NCBI RefSeq assembly: GCF_900770955.1
Contig: NZ_CAAGLX010000011.1
Coordinates: 301,589 to 365,588, forward strand
Direction: 5' to 3'
Source of the DNA: an uncultured Phascolarctobacterium sp.
GTDB taxonomy: Bacteria; Bacillota; Negativicutes; Acidaminococcales; Acidaminococcaceae
Length of the DNA: 64,000 nucleotides
The notes beneath the pieces were generated by a model, which was not told the origin of the DNA, made no database searches, and was given only the letters and a program-made list of their open reading frames with translations. The position numbers and the translations under genes are program-made. Shown in pieces: positions 42,881 through 51,998 of this stretch. Positions within the stretch are counted from its first letter, which is position 1; the number at the start of each line of letters is the position of its first letter.

Positions 42881-43687
42881 ATGGCTAAATTTTGTACTAA
42901 TTGCGGAAGTGAAGTTAAACCCGGTGCCAAATTTTGCGAGAATTGCGGACAAAAGCTGGAGCAGGAGCAAAAGCCTCAGGAGGGAGCAGGCGGAATTGCT
43001 GCGGCTGCCGGAGCTGTTGGTGCAGCCGGCGCTGCTTCAAGTGCCGATATAAGCTATAAAAAAAGCAGCGGTGACAGCCGTGATAATTTTGCGACAGGTG
43101 CTGAGGCCGATGATGCCGCGCAGGTAAATAATAATACTGACGGCCGGGCAAATGCTTATAATAATTTTGCTGCCGATAATCGGCAGGAGAATGCGCAGAA
43201 GCGTTTTGACAGCAAGGATGATAACGCTTCTGCCGCTTATGATACACCTCCGGGAGCAGGCAAGAGGTTTTTGAATCTCGGTGAGGGCCTGGACCTGCTG
43301 TTTAAGGACAGCAGTGCGGATAAGGAGGCTGTGTTCAAGGAGCTGTTCTTTACGTCTGAGGGACGCTTAAACCGTAAGTCTTATATTTACAGAAGTCTTT
43401 TCCTGTCAATTGTGCTTTGTGTTGCACAGGGTGTTTTGACATTTGCTGCCGAAACCTTCGGCGTTCTGGAGCTTCTCTTTGCGGTTGCTGCCTTTGTGCT
43501 CGGTGTATTCCAGCTTGCAGCTAATATTATGCTGGGCGTACGCCGTCTGCATGATCTGGAGAAAAGCGGCTGGTGGATGCTGCTTTTGCTTGTACCGCTG
43601 GTTAATCTTTTCTTTGCGCTTTATCTTTTGTTCTTCAAGGGTACAGAGGGACCGAATGAATATGGAGAGGACCCTTTGCGGCAGTAG
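42881..43687 (+). CDS. zinc-ribbon DUF805 membrane protein
   Basis: A 268-residue protein. The N terminus is a zinc ribbon, FCTNCGSEVKPGAKFCENCG (two CxxC knuckles). A long low-complexity Ala/Ser/Asp-rich section (about 30-130) follows. The C-terminal third is a DUF805 domain with about four membrane segments and the typical RLNRKSYIYRSLF, then RRLHDLEKSGWW and GTEGPNEYGEDPL. DUF805 proteins are inner-membrane proteins of unknown role. AAGGAGG precedes the start. Confidence 0.88.
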   Translation: MAKFCTNCGSEVKPGAKFCENCGQKLEQEQKPQEGAGGIAAAAGAVGAAGAASSADISYKKSSGDSRDNFATGAEADDAAQVNNNTDGRANAYNNFAADNRQENAQKRFDSKDDNASAAYDTPPGAGKRFLNLGEGLDLLFKDSSADKEAVFKELFFTSEGRLNRKSYIYRSLFLSIVLCVAQGVLTFAAETFGVLELLFAVAAFVLGVFQLAANIMLGVRRLHDLEKSGWWMLLLLVPLVNLFFALYLLFFKGTEGPNEYGEDPLRQ

Positions 43688-43745
43688 GCTTGCTAAAAAT
43701 GTAAAAAACGTATTAATGATGGTATGACGGCATTACGATTATTAA

Positions 43746-43785
43746 AATAACCGCTCGTCTTTAGGGACGCTGCGGTTATTTTTTT
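43746..43785 (+). terminator. intrinsic terminator after the DUF805 gene
   Basis: AATAACCGC at 43746-43754 pairs with GCGGTTATT at 43772-43780, with an inner CGTC/GACG pair, followed by T7. Confidence 0.9.
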
Positions 43786-43822
43786 ATTTGCTGCTTTTAG
43801 CAAGACGCAGTGCGTAAAACTG

Positions 43823-43831
43823 TGTTATAAT
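43823..43831 (+). promoter_or_regulatory. extended -10 promoter of folC
   Basis: TGTTATAAT at 43823-43831 is an extended -10 (TGnTATAAT) 37 bp before the start; the -35 region is weak. Confidence 0.5.
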
Positions 43832-43868
43832 AAACTATTAGACAATTATTTATGGAGGCGTAAGCACA

Positions 43869-45173
43869 ATGAATTATACAGAAAGCCTGGCATATTTGGA
43901 CAGCCTTGGCAAATTTGGCATTAAGCTCGGTATGGAGCGTATTGAAGGACTTTTGCGTGAGCTGGGAAACCCGGAGCAGAAGATTAAAACAGTGCATGTA
44001 ACCGGTACTAATGGTAAAGGCTCCGTTACCAGCATGATTACGAATATTTTGCTGGCAGCAAATCTTAAGGTGGGCAAGTTTACTTCCCCGCATCTTGTGA
44101 AGTACAACGAGCGCATCAATCTCAATGGTAAGGATATCAGCGATGAGGATTTTGCGACGGCGATTACCGCGGTAAAGGTTGCTGCCGACAGCGTTGTCAA
44201 AAAGGGCGTGTGTGAGCAGCCGACGCAGTTTGAAATTTTGACGGCTGCAGCATTTTTATATTTTTATCTGCAGAAGGTGGATTATGCTGTTATTGAGGTA
44301 GGCATGGGCGGCCTGTGGGATTCCACTAACGTGATTACGCCTGTTGTCAGCGTGATTACAAATGTTGCGCTGGACCATACCGACCGCTGCGGCGCAACGC
44401 TGGAGCGCATTGCTATGCAGAAGGCGGGTATTATCAAGGAAAAGGTGCCTCTGGTTACCGCTGCCGAGGGCAATGAAGCGCTTGGTCCTATTGTAAGCCT
44501 GGCTATGTTTAAGGAAGCGCCGGTATATCTTTACGGCAAGGCCTTTAATGGCACGGAGGTAACAAGCTCTATGGAGGGCCAGACATTTACGCTGCATGCA
44601 GGTGATTTCTATCATTCAGATTACGAAATCAAGCTGCCGGGCGAGCACCAGATCAAGAATACCAGTGTAGCGATTGTGGCTGCCAAGCTGGTGAGCAAGC
44701 AGGATGACCGCATTAACGAGCTGGCACTGCATGTGGGCGTGGCCAATACCATTTGGCCGGGACGCCTGGAGCGCATTCACAAGAATCCGGATATTATTCT
44801 GGACGGTGCGCATAATCCTGACGGTGCCAAGGCTCTGCGCAATGCCTTGGATAAATATTATCCCGGCAAGCAGGTACAGTTTGTCTTTGGCATGATGGGT
44901 GACAAGGATATGAGCGGCGTTATCAAAACACTGATTAAGCAGAATGATGTTGTTTATACCGTGCGTGCCGATAAGGGTGCGCGCGCTGCAGAGGCTGCGG
45001 ACCTGGCGAAGCTGGTGGGCAGCAATGCTGTTGCGGAAGCAGATTTGGCAACTGCTTATGATGCTGCTGTCCGTAACGCCGGCACTGACGGTGTTGTGTG
45101 CGTTTGCGGCAGCCTGTATCTGGTTGGCGAGTTCAAGAAGATGCTGCTGGCGGATAAGCGTGCGATGAACTGA
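43869..45173 (+). CDS. folC: folylpolyglutamate/dihydrofolate synthase
   Basis: A 434-residue Mur-ligase-family enzyme that adds glutamate to folates, and in most bacteria also makes dihydrofolate from dihydropteroate. Landmarks: P-loop TGTNGKGSVTSMI (43-55), KFTSPHLVKYNERI, the EVGMGGLWDSTNV block and DGAHNPDGAKALR. GGAGG precedes the ATG. It normally follows valS in Firmicutes; here the 10-kb insertion-like interval separates them. Polyglutamylated folate links functionally to the ZTP-controlled formate-type transporter elsewhere in the window. Confidence 0.95.
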   Translation: MNYTESLAYLDSLGKFGIKLGMERIEGLLRELGNPEQKIKTVHVTGTNGKGSVTSMITNILLAANLKVGKFTSPHLVKYNERINLNGKDISDEDFATAITAVKVAADSVVKKGVCEQPTQFEILTAAAFLYFYLQKVDYAVIEVGMGGLWDSTNVITPVVSVITNVALDHTDRCGATLERIAMQKAGIIKEKVPLVTAAEGNEALGPIVSLAMFKEAPVYLYGKAFNGTEVTSSMEGQTFTLHAGDFYHSDYEIKLPGEHQIKNTSVAIVAAKLVSKQDDRINELALHVGVANTIWPGRLERIHKNPDIILDGAHNPDGAKALRNALDKYYPGKQVQFVFGMMGDKDMSGVIKTLIKQNDVVYTVRADKGARAAEAADLAKLVGSNAVAEADLATAYDAAVRNAGTDGVVCVCGSLYLVGEFKKMLLADKRAMN

Positions 45174-45194
45174 TTTAAAACAACAGCATTAATA

Positions 45195-45212
45195 ATTGCC
45201 GGTTTCGGCAAT
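45195..45212 (+). promoter_or_regulatory. hairpin between folC and the O-antigen-ligase-like gene
   Basis: ATTGCCG at 45195-45201 pairs with CGGCAAT at 45206-45212 around GTTT, with no U tract. Confidence 0.35.
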
Positions 45213-45287
45213 CAGTATATGCGTCGCCATTAAATATTGCGCTGCGATATATTAATGGCTTATTTAGAATCTTTGTTAGGGTGCATC

Positions 45288-46649
45288 ATGACAAAACTGG
45301 CAAATTATCTTGAAAACAAAATATGGTATATGCTGCTGTTCACAGTAGCGGTTATTCCCTTGAAGCAGGAGTTTACGTCCTTTTGCGTGGCAATGACCTT
45401 TATCAGTGCCGTGCTGACGGCGCATGTTAAGGGTCGTCCGCAGCAGGAGAATGTACTGAAGCCCTGGCAGCAGGGTGCGCTTTATGTACTGCTGCTGATT
45501 GCGATTGTTTCGGTATATTTTTCCTTAGACAGATTTTTGTCCTTTTGGAATCTGGTATATGTTGTAGGCCAGTATGCGGCGCTGTTTTTTGTTTTGCTCC
45601 GTTACGGCCGCAGCGGTGCGCCGGATGAAGTGAGCCTGAATACCTGCGAGGCTGCACCGCTTACGCAAAGCGAGGCCTGGAAAAATGCCGACGTAAAGCA
45701 AAGGCTTGCTTTGGTGTGGCAGCGCTTCAGCACGCTGCCTCGTCCTTTGCAGCTTATCGGAGTTTTTTTAGGCGTATCGCTGCTGGTGAGCGTAATCGGT
45801 ATTGCACAGAAGATTTTCGGCGTTACGGCTGAGGGCATTTGGGTGGACCCGGCGCAGTTCCCGGATCTGAAGGTGCGTGTTTTCTCTACGCTGGTGAATC
45901 CTAATATCCTGGCAGGCTATCTGATATTGGTTGTTGCTTACAGTACGGCGTTTTTCAATCAGACGAAGGCGTATAAAAAATGGCGTCTGGCGTTTTTGGC
46001 TACGGGGCTTTTGGCAGCAGTCTGCCTGCTGTATACTTATTCACGAGGCAACTGGGTGGCCTGCGCTGTAATGCTGCTGGCGTTCTGCGTGCTTTTCTGC
46101 CGTAAGGCTTTTATTCCTGTGCTGGGCGGCGGTGCGGCAGCCTTGGCGCTTGGCGGTCAGGCAGTGCTGCAGCGCCTGGAATCTATCCGCGGCGGTTATG
46201 GCGGTGACACCTCTATTGCTTTACGTATGGCCTATTTAAAGAGCACCAAGTGGATTATTGAGGAATTTCCTTTAGGCGTAGGCTGGTATGGCTACCGTTT
46301 TGTATACCCGACGTATAATTTCTATCTGGCAGATAAGAATGTTATTATGTACCACTGCCATAATATTTTTCTGAATATCTGGGCAGAGCTGGGAGCGCAC
46401 GGCCTGTTGGCTTTCCTGGTTATCTGGTTCGGTATTTTTCTGCCTGCCGGCTGGAAGCTGGCGTATCATGGACGCAGCCTGTGGCTGAAGGCTATGGGAC
46501 GTGGCTATGTCCTGGCAACAGTGGGTATTATCATTGGCGGTTTAACGGATCATGTCTATTTTAATACACAGATGGGATTATTATTTTGGACCTTGGGCGG
46601 ACTGACGATGCTTTGTTACAGAATGAATGAGCGCGCCGGTAAAGAATAA
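45288..46649 (+). CDS. O-antigen ligase-like (WaaL/Wzy family) membrane protein
   Basis: A 453-residue protein with about ten to twelve membrane segments and the large periplasmic loop typical of the WaaL/O-antigen ligase family (YLKSTKWIIEEFPLGVGWYG followed by CHNIFLNIWAELG). The HN in YHCHNIFLNIWAE matches the conserved His region. It would join a polymer to lipid A core or a related acceptor at the outer face of the inner membrane. I chose the ATG at 45288, with TTAGGGTG upstream, over ORF starts at 45237. A terminator-free 114-bp gap follows folC. Confidence 0.8.
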   Translation: MTKLANYLENKIWYMLLFTVAVIPLKQEFTSFCVAMTFISAVLTAHVKGRPQQENVLKPWQQGALYVLLLIAIVSVYFSLDRFLSFWNLVYVVGQYAALFFVLLRYGRSGAPDEVSLNTCEAAPLTQSEAWKNADVKQRLALVWQRFSTLPRPLQLIGVFLGVSLLVSVIGIAQKIFGVTAEGIWVDPAQFPDLKVRVFSTLVNPNILAGYLILVVAYSTAFFNQTKAYKKWRLAFLATGLLAAVCLLYTYSRGNWVACAVMLLAFCVLFCRKAFIPVLGGGAAALALGGQAVLQRLESIRGGYGGDTSIALRMAYLKSTKWIIEEFPLGVGWYGYRFVYPTYNFYLADKNVIMYHCHNIFLNIWAELGAHGLLAFLVIWFGIFLPAGWKLAYHGRSLWLKAMGRGYVLATVGIIIGGLTDHVYFNTQMGLLFWTLGGLTMLCYRMNERAGKE

Positions 46650-46752
46650 ATAACCCGAATACAATAACTTATTTCAATTGGAAGAAACAGAAGAGTGATA
46701 TAAAGAACAATTAAGAATACAGAGGAAAATTGCAATAATTTTCAAAAAACGC

Positions 46753-46781
46753 TAGACAAAAATAATATACTATAGTATAAT
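46753..46781 (+). promoter_or_regulatory. strong promoter in a gene-free stretch
   Basis: TAGACA at 46753-46758 and a perfect TATAAT at 46776-46781 are 17 bp apart. The transcript would start near 46790, about 260 bp ahead of the next start codon. Confidence 0.75.
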
Positions 46782-47046
46782 TATACACATAAAGAGGAGT
46801 TAATAACACTGCTTCGGGAACGGAAACTTTACTACGGCTATTTGTGATTCACAAGATCAAATAGCCGTAAAAAATAACATTAAATTTTACGAATAAAGAA
46901 AAAAATCAGAAAAGAAAAAATATTAAATCCATATTAAGGGACAAGCATAAACAGAATGCTTCTATCATCAGGGAAAGGAGTGTAGCCTCGCAAGGCGTGG
47001 AATTCCGGTAGGTCAACAATCAATTATTTTAGGAAGGGATGATGCA
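46782..47046 (+). other. long structured leader or small RNA of unknown class
   Basis: The 397 bp between 46650 and 47046 have no gene. After the promoter, ACGGCTATTTG (46834-46844) pairs perfectly with CAAATAGCCGT (46858-46868). Further on are AAGCAT/ATGCTT (46943-46961) and GCCT/AGGC (46985-46996) hairpins in a GC-richer block ending just before TTAGGAAGGG and the next start. I tried to fit c-di-GMP, T-box, SAM and cobalamin patterns without success. Confidence 0.45.
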
Positions 47047-47739
47047 ATGTACAAGTGCAAAAATGCAAGCACTCAGGAAATCATTGCGTTTCAAAAAAAT
47101 TTTTGTGAGAGCTTTTCGACAGCTGCGGGAATGAATAATAAATTCCATGTTCAGCTGGAGTCTTATGAAGAGCTGCCGCCATGGTGTTTTGTTTATAATG
47201 CTAATGGCAGCGATCACTTTTTAAAGGATGATATTATTATGTTTAAGGTATGCGATTTGGAAAGGAGGATTGTTTATTATCCGGTTTTTCCCGAAAAAAT
47301 GGGCGTTAAGCTCCTTTCCTGCTGGGATATGGCGCTGCCGCCGAAGCTGACGGCGTTTGAGCAGGAAGTGCAAGAGGATGGCAGTGTACATCGTGCCAAT
47401 AAAAGCTTGCGTAATCTTATTGCTTTTGCCCGTTTGTTCATGCTGTCGCAAAGCCGTTGGCATAAACCTATGGCCTACAGCTTTAATAATATTATTTCGC
47501 AATTATATCTCGTGCCGGAGGCTGACGTTGCTCCGGAAACAATTAGGCTGATTAATGATGTAATCGGTAAATATATTATGGACAATTCTCAAGAGCATTA
47601 TATTAAATGCAATAATTTACAGGATTTTATAGATTACATTAAAAATAAGTATTCGCTGGTGACGTTTAAGTCAGATGATTTTTCGCTTTTAAGGAAAATA
47701 CTGCACAACCGTTATCCGCAGGAAAAAATATATTTTTAG
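47047..47739 (+). CDS. hypothetical protein with long leader
   Basis: A 230-residue, apparently cytoplasmic protein with no signal peptide or membrane segments. Visible stretches include IIAFQKNFCESFSTAAGMNN, YEELPPWCFVYNANGSDHFL, an internal FARLFMLSQSRWHKPMAYSF and a C-terminal helical part. I do not recognise the family. AGGAAGGG precedes the ATG. It is monocistronic, between the structured leader and a hairpin at 47750. The strong promoter and long leader suggest regulated expression. Confidence 0.65.
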   Translation: MYKCKNASTQEIIAFQKNFCESFSTAAGMNNKFHVQLESYEELPPWCFVYNANGSDHFLKDDIIMFKVCDLERRIVYYPVFPEKMGVKLLSCWDMALPPKLTAFEQEVQEDGSVHRANKSLRNLIAFARLFMLSQSRWHKPMAYSFNNIISQLYLVPEADVAPETIRLINDVIGKYIMDNSQEHYIKCNNLQDFIDYIKNKYSLVTFKSDDFSLLRKILHNRYPQEKIYF

Positions 47740-47749
47740 ACATCGGTTG

Positions 47750-47786
47750 AGCGCAGAACCTGGATTGCAGACGGTTCTGCGCTTTA
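47750..47786 (+). terminator. terminator-like hairpin
   Basis: AGCGCAGAACC at 47750-47760 pairs with GGTTCTGCGCT at 47773-47783, followed by TTTAG. The short U tract makes it a weak terminator. Confidence 0.6.
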
Positions 47787-47869
47787 GTGCTTTATATATA
47801 GCGGAGATGAGGCTTATGCCGAAGCCTGGCCTTTCTTACATATTAGTTACATATTTTCTTGCCTCGCTA

Positions 47870-47878
47870 TGATATAAT
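47870..47878 (+). promoter_or_regulatory. extended -10 promoter of polA
   Basis: TGATATAAT at 47870-47878 (TGnTATAAT) lies 50 bp before the polA start; no good -35 is seen. Confidence 0.55.
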
Positions 47879-47927
47879 AATTACATTAATGTTTATTCTA
47901 TGTGAACGGCATAGAGGAGGAGCAGTT

Positions 47928-50525
47928 ATGGCAGATAAATTTTTAGTAATAGATGGCAGCAGCCTGATACATAGGGCGTTTTTTGCGCTGCCGCCGCTGA
48001 CTACGCGTCAGGGTATCCATACGGGAGCAGTGTACGGCCTGTGCAATATGCTGCTGAAGCTGTTGGATGAGGTGAAGCCGCGTTATATGGCGGTTGCCTT
48101 TGATAAATCGCGCAAAACCTTCCGCAGTAAGCTGTATGCGGAGTATAAGGCGCAGCGTAAGCCTACTCCGAGCGAGCTGAGCGAGCAGTTTCCTTTGGCA
48201 ATGAAGGTTTTGGAATGCATGGGAATCCGCACTCTGGAGCTGGATGATTACGAGGCCGATGATATTATCGGTACCTTTGCCGTGCAGGCACCCGATGAGG
48301 TTGAGGTTATCATTGTTACCGGTGACCGTGACGAGCTGCAGCTGATTGATAAGCGCACCAAGGTTTTTTATACCAAGCGCGGTATCAGCGATATCCAAAT
48401 TTTTGATGAGGCGGAATTTGCTGCCAATTATGAGGGCCTGCAGCCTAAGCAGCTGATTGAGCTGAAGGGCCTGATGGGGGATACCTCGGATAATATTCCC
48501 GGTGTTTCGGGTGTAGGTCCTAAAACAGCTATGAAGCTGATTAAGGAATACGGCAATGTTGAAACGGTGTTGGAAAATATTGACAAGGTTTCCGGCAAGT
48601 CACTGAAAACAAAGCTGACAGACAACAAGGAGTCGGCTCTGCTGTCGAAGCAGCTGGCAACAATCTGCACGGAAGCACCGGTTGATACCGCTGTGCAGAC
48701 CTATGAGCTGCAGCCGATAAAGGAGGAGGCACGTACTCTTCTGCAGGATTTGGAGTTCCGCAATATGTACGAGCGTTTTGCAGCGGTGCTTGGCGGTGAG
48801 CAGGAAAGCTTTGACCTTTTCGGTGAGGCGATTGAGCAGGAAGGCCTGCCGCAGGTGGCAGTAAACACGCCGCAGCTGGCAGAGGAGCTTTTTGCCGCAT
48901 TGGCTAAGGCACAGCAGCCTGCTGCAGTGTATGCGCAGGTAGCGGGACAGCTGCCGGAGCTGTATTTCAGCAGTGCCGAAATTTTGGTTGACGAAAAAAT
49001 TTATATGCTGGACGCGCAAAGCGGCTGCTGGGATAAATTCGACAGCTGGCTGGCAGACGCAGGCAGCAAAAAGATAACGATTGACAGCAAGGAGCTTTAT
49101 AAATGCTGCCTGTGCCGTAAGGTTAAGGTGCAGGGAATTACAGATGATGTTGCACTGGCAGGCTATGTTGCTGACCCTGGCCACAGCTCCTACAGCCTGG
49201 AGGATTTGAGCCGCCGCAATCTGCCGGGCGTATTGGCAACGCCTTGCGAAAATCTGCTGCAGCTCGCATCTAAGCTGCGCAGTCTGCTGGCTGAGCAGCA
49301 GCAGCTCAAGCTGTACGAGAAATTTGAGCTGCCGCTGGCACCGGTGCTGGCGCAGATGGAATTTGCCGGTATTATGCCGGACAAGGAGCTGTTGCTGCAG
49401 TTAAGTGAGGATATGGGGCACCGTATTGCACAGCTGGAGGCATTGGCGCAGGAGCAGGCAGGCGAAGCGTTTAACCTTAAATCTCCCAAGCAGTTGGGCG
49501 TGATTTTGTTTGAACGCCTGCAGCTGCCGGTAATCAAAAAGACGAAAACAGGCTATTCTACCGATGCCAAGGTATTGGAAGCATTGGAGGGCAAGCATCC
49601 GCTGATTGCTACCATTCTGGAGCACCGCAAGCTGGCCAAGCTGCAATCTACCTATCTTGAGGGACTGCAGCCGCTGATTAATCCCAAAACGGGACGCATT
49701 CATACGCACTTCCAGCAGACGGTAACGGTAACAGGCCGTTTGTCCAGCACTGATCCTAACCTGCAGAACATTCCTGCACGTACGGAGGAGGGCAGACAGA
49801 TTCGCCGTATTTTTGTTCCGGGAGCAGGCTATGACATTTTGATGAGCTGCGATTATTCGCAGGTTGAGCTGCGTATTCTGGCCTGCATTGCGCAGGATGA
49901 GCTGCTTTTGGAGGCCTTCCGTCACGGTCAGGATATCCATGCGCGTACTGCTGCCGAGGTTTTCGGCGTGCCGCTTGAAGAAGTAACGCCTGAGATGCGC
50001 AGCCGTGCAAAGGCCGTTAACTTTGGCATTGTTTACGGCATCAGCGATTTCGGTCTGGCCAAGCAGCTTGATGTTGGCCGTAAGGAGGCAGCAGGCTATA
50101 TCGACAGCTATTTTGAGCGCTATACCGGTGTGAAAAAGTATATGGAAGATATTGTTGCCAAGGCGCGTGAGCAGGGCTATGTCAGCACGCTGATGGGACG
50201 CAGACGTTATCTGCCGGAAATCCGCAGCAGTAATTTTAATCTGCGCAGCTTTGCGGAGCGTACCGCTATCAATACACCTATTCAGGGAACTGCAGCAGAT
50301 ATTATGAAGAAGGCTATGATTGCCGTGCAGCATGAGCTGGACAAGGCACAGATGAAGAGCAGAATCCTGCTGCAGGTACACGATGAGCTGGTGCTTGAGG
50401 TAACAGAGGACGAGAAGGAGCAGGCAGCGCAGCTGGTGCGCACAGCCATGGAAGGTGCTGCGTCACTGGATATTCCGCTGCTGGCCGACGTTAATTGCGG
50501 TCGCGACTGGGCGGAAACAAAATAA
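47928..50525 (+). CDS. polA: DNA polymerase I
   Basis: An 865-residue family A polymerase for Okazaki fragment processing and repair. The N-terminal 5'-3' exonuclease domain (1-290) has LVIDGSSLIHRAFFALPP, DDYEADDIIGTFA, VTGDRDELQLI and GLMGDTSDNIPGV. The polymerase part has DPNLQNIPARTEEGRQIR (motif A vicinity), SCDYSQVELRILA, the O-helix RSRAKAVNFGIVYGIS and QVHDELVLEV. The middle 3'-5' proofreading domain lacks the DTE and other metal-binding motifs, as in Bacillus-type PolI. I chose the ATG at 47928 with GAGGAGG upstream. First gene of polA-mutM-coaE-transglycosylase. Confidence 0.97.
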   Translation: MADKFLVIDGSSLIHRAFFALPPLTTRQGIHTGAVYGLCNMLLKLLDEVKPRYMAVAFDKSRKTFRSKLYAEYKAQRKPTPSELSEQFPLAMKVLECMGIRTLELDDYEADDIIGTFAVQAPDEVEVIIVTGDRDELQLIDKRTKVFYTKRGISDIQIFDEAEFAANYEGLQPKQLIELKGLMGDTSDNIPGVSGVGPKTAMKLIKEYGNVETVLENIDKVSGKSLKTKLTDNKESALLSKQLATICTEAPVDTAVQTYELQPIKEEARTLLQDLEFRNMYERFAAVLGGEQESFDLFGEAIEQEGLPQVAVNTPQLAEELFAALAKAQQPAAVYAQVAGQLPELYFSSAEILVDEKIYMLDAQSGCWDKFDSWLADAGSKKITIDSKELYKCCLCRKVKVQGITDDVALAGYVADPGHSSYSLEDLSRRNLPGVLATPCENLLQLASKLRSLLAEQQQLKLYEKFELPLAPVLAQMEFAGIMPDKELLLQLSEDMGHRIAQLEALAQEQAGEAFNLKSPKQLGVILFERLQLPVIKKTKTGYSTDAKVLEALEGKHPLIATILEHRKLAKLQSTYLEGLQPLINPKTGRIHTHFQQTVTVTGRLSSTDPNLQNIPARTEEGRQIRRIFVPGAGYDILMSCDYSQVELRILACIAQDELLLEAFRHGQDIHARTAAEVFGVPLEEVTPEMRSRAKAVNFGIVYGISDFGLAKQLDVGRKEAAGYIDSYFERYTGVKKYMEDIVAKAREQGYVSTLMGRRRYLPEIRSSNFNLRSFAERTAINTPIQGTAADIMKKAMIAVQHELDKAQMKSRILLQVHDELVLEVTEDEKEQAAQLVRTAMEGAASLDIPLLADVNCGRDWAETK

Positions 50526-50555
50526 CGGATACTTTACGGAAAGAGGGGAAGAACT

Positions 50556-51377
50556 GTGCCGGAAATGCCTGAGGTGGAGCAGGTGCGCAAAACACTTGCG
50601 CCTCATATAGAAGGAAAGAAAATTTTAGCAGTAGAGATATATCTGGAGCGATTGATAAAATATCCTCAGCCTGAGGCCTTTATCAAAGGACTGGTGGGCA
50701 AGACTATCATAAGCGTGGGCAGACGCGGTAAATACCTGGTGCTGCAGACAGCACCGAAGCAGCAGCTGATAGTGCATCTGCGTATGACAGGCGCACTGTT
50801 GGCGCAGCCGTCAGCCGCACCTGCACCAGCGTACGCTAAAATAAAATTTACGCTTTCCGATGACGTGACGATGTGGTTTACGGATATCCGTACCTTCGGT
50901 ACGCTGTATCTGGTAACCGATAACGATACATATATTGAAGGCTATGAAACGCTGGGACCGGAGCCGTTGAGCGACGGCTTTAATGCCGGATATCTGCTGC
51001 CGTTGGCGCAAAAAAGCAAGAAGGCTGTCAAAAGCTTTATTTTGGACCAGCATATTATTGCCGGTCTTGGCAATATTTATGCTGATGAATGTCTGGCGTT
51101 AGCCGGAATTCTGCCTATGCGCAAAGCCAGCAGCCTGAGCGCTGCTGAGATAGGGAGCTTGTGTGAGGCAGTCAATGCGGTAATCGCGCAGGGCATCAAA
51201 AATCGCGGTACAACGTTCCGCGATTATAAGGACGGCGAAGGAAATAAGGGCGACAACCAGAATCATCTGCTGGTGTACGGCAGAGGTGGCAAGCCCTGCA
51301 AAAAATGCGGTGCGCTGCTGCAGTCAACCAAGGTCGGCGGCAGAGGCACGGTTTATTGTGAGCACTGCCAAAGGTAG
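50556..51377 (+). CDS. mutM: formamidopyrimidine-DNA glycosylase
   Basis: A 273-residue Fpg/MutM that excises 8-oxoguanine and FaPy bases. A GTG start gives MPEMPEVEQVR, placing the catalytic Pro2 and Glu3 exactly; a later start would remove them. Other landmarks are VHLRMTGAL, the helix-two-turn-helix with FILDQHIIAGLGNIYADE, and the C-terminal zinc finger (CKKCG...YCEHC). It is 30 bp after polA and 12 bp before coaE, a common Firmicute cluster. Confidence 0.96.
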   Translation: MPEMPEVEQVRKTLAPHIEGKKILAVEIYLERLIKYPQPEAFIKGLVGKTIISVGRRGKYLVLQTAPKQQLIVHLRMTGALLAQPSAAPAPAYAKIKFTLSDDVTMWFTDIRTFGTLYLVTDNDTYIEGYETLGPEPLSDGFNAGYLLPLAQKSKKAVKSFILDQHIIAGLGNIYADECLALAGILPMRKASSLSAAEIGSLCEAVNAVIAQGIKNRGTTFRDYKDGEGNKGDNQNHLLVYGRGGKPCKKCGALLQSTKVGGRGTVYCEHCQR

Positions 51378-51389
51378 GAGTGGAGATTA

Positions 51390-51998
51390 ATGATAACAAT
51401 TGGTTTGACGGGAGGCATTGCTTCCGGTAAAAGTACAGTTTCGGAAGAGCTGCGCAGCTTAGGCCTGCCTGTTTTTGATGCGGATGCCGAGGCGCGTTTG
51501 GCGGTAGCGGCAGGCAGCGAAGGCCTGGCGCAGGTTATTGCCGTATTGGGCAAGGAATATCTGAGCGAGGAAGGAACGCTGGACAGAGCCAAGGTTGCCG
51601 AGCGCATTTTCCATGACAAGGAAGCGCTGAAGGCGGTAGAAGCAATTATTCATAAAATAGTCTGGCAGCAGGCAGAACGCTTTCTGGCAGCAAGCAATAA
51701 GCAGGGACATAAGGCAGCAGTGCTGGATGTACCGCTTTTGATTGAATGCGGCTGGTACAAGAATGTTGACAGCGTATGGCTGGTATCCGTCAGCCGTCAG
51801 CAGCAGGTTGAAAGAGCAATGCTGCGCAGCGGTATGACAGCAGACGAGGTTAACGCGCGCATAGAGGCACAGATGTCGCTGGCGGAAAAGAAAAAATATG
51901 CCGATGTAGTTCTTGATAACAGCGGCAGCCGGGAGGCAACCATGCAGGCTGTACGCTTACAGCTGGAGCAGCTTTTGGGTGGCGCCGGTGAAGGTTAA
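51390..51998 (+). CDS. coaE: dephospho-CoA kinase
   Basis: A 202-residue kinase catalysing the last step of coenzyme A synthesis. P-loop GLTGGIASGKST (5-16), then FDADAEARLAV and DVPLLIECGW, with the lid region RSGMTADEVNARIEAQM. GGAGTGGAG precedes the ATG. It overlaps the start of the transglycosylase gene by about 11 bp. Together with coaX at 57329, two CoA-pathway kinases are in this window. Confidence 0.95.
   Translation: MITIGLTGGIASGKSTVSEELRSLGLPVFDADAEARLAVAAGSEGLAQVIAVLGKEYLSEEGTLDRAKVAERIFHDKEALKAVEAIIHKIVWQQAERFLAASNKQGHKAAVLDVPLLIECGWYKNVDSVWLVSVSRQQQVERAMLRSGMTADEVNARIEAQMSLAEKKKYADVVLDNSGSREATMQAVRLQLEQLLGGAGEG

Noticed and set aside
46782..47046. c-di-GMP, SAM or T-box riboswitch
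   Set aside because: None of the conserved core sequences of these classes could be found in order, so I left it as an unassigned leader.
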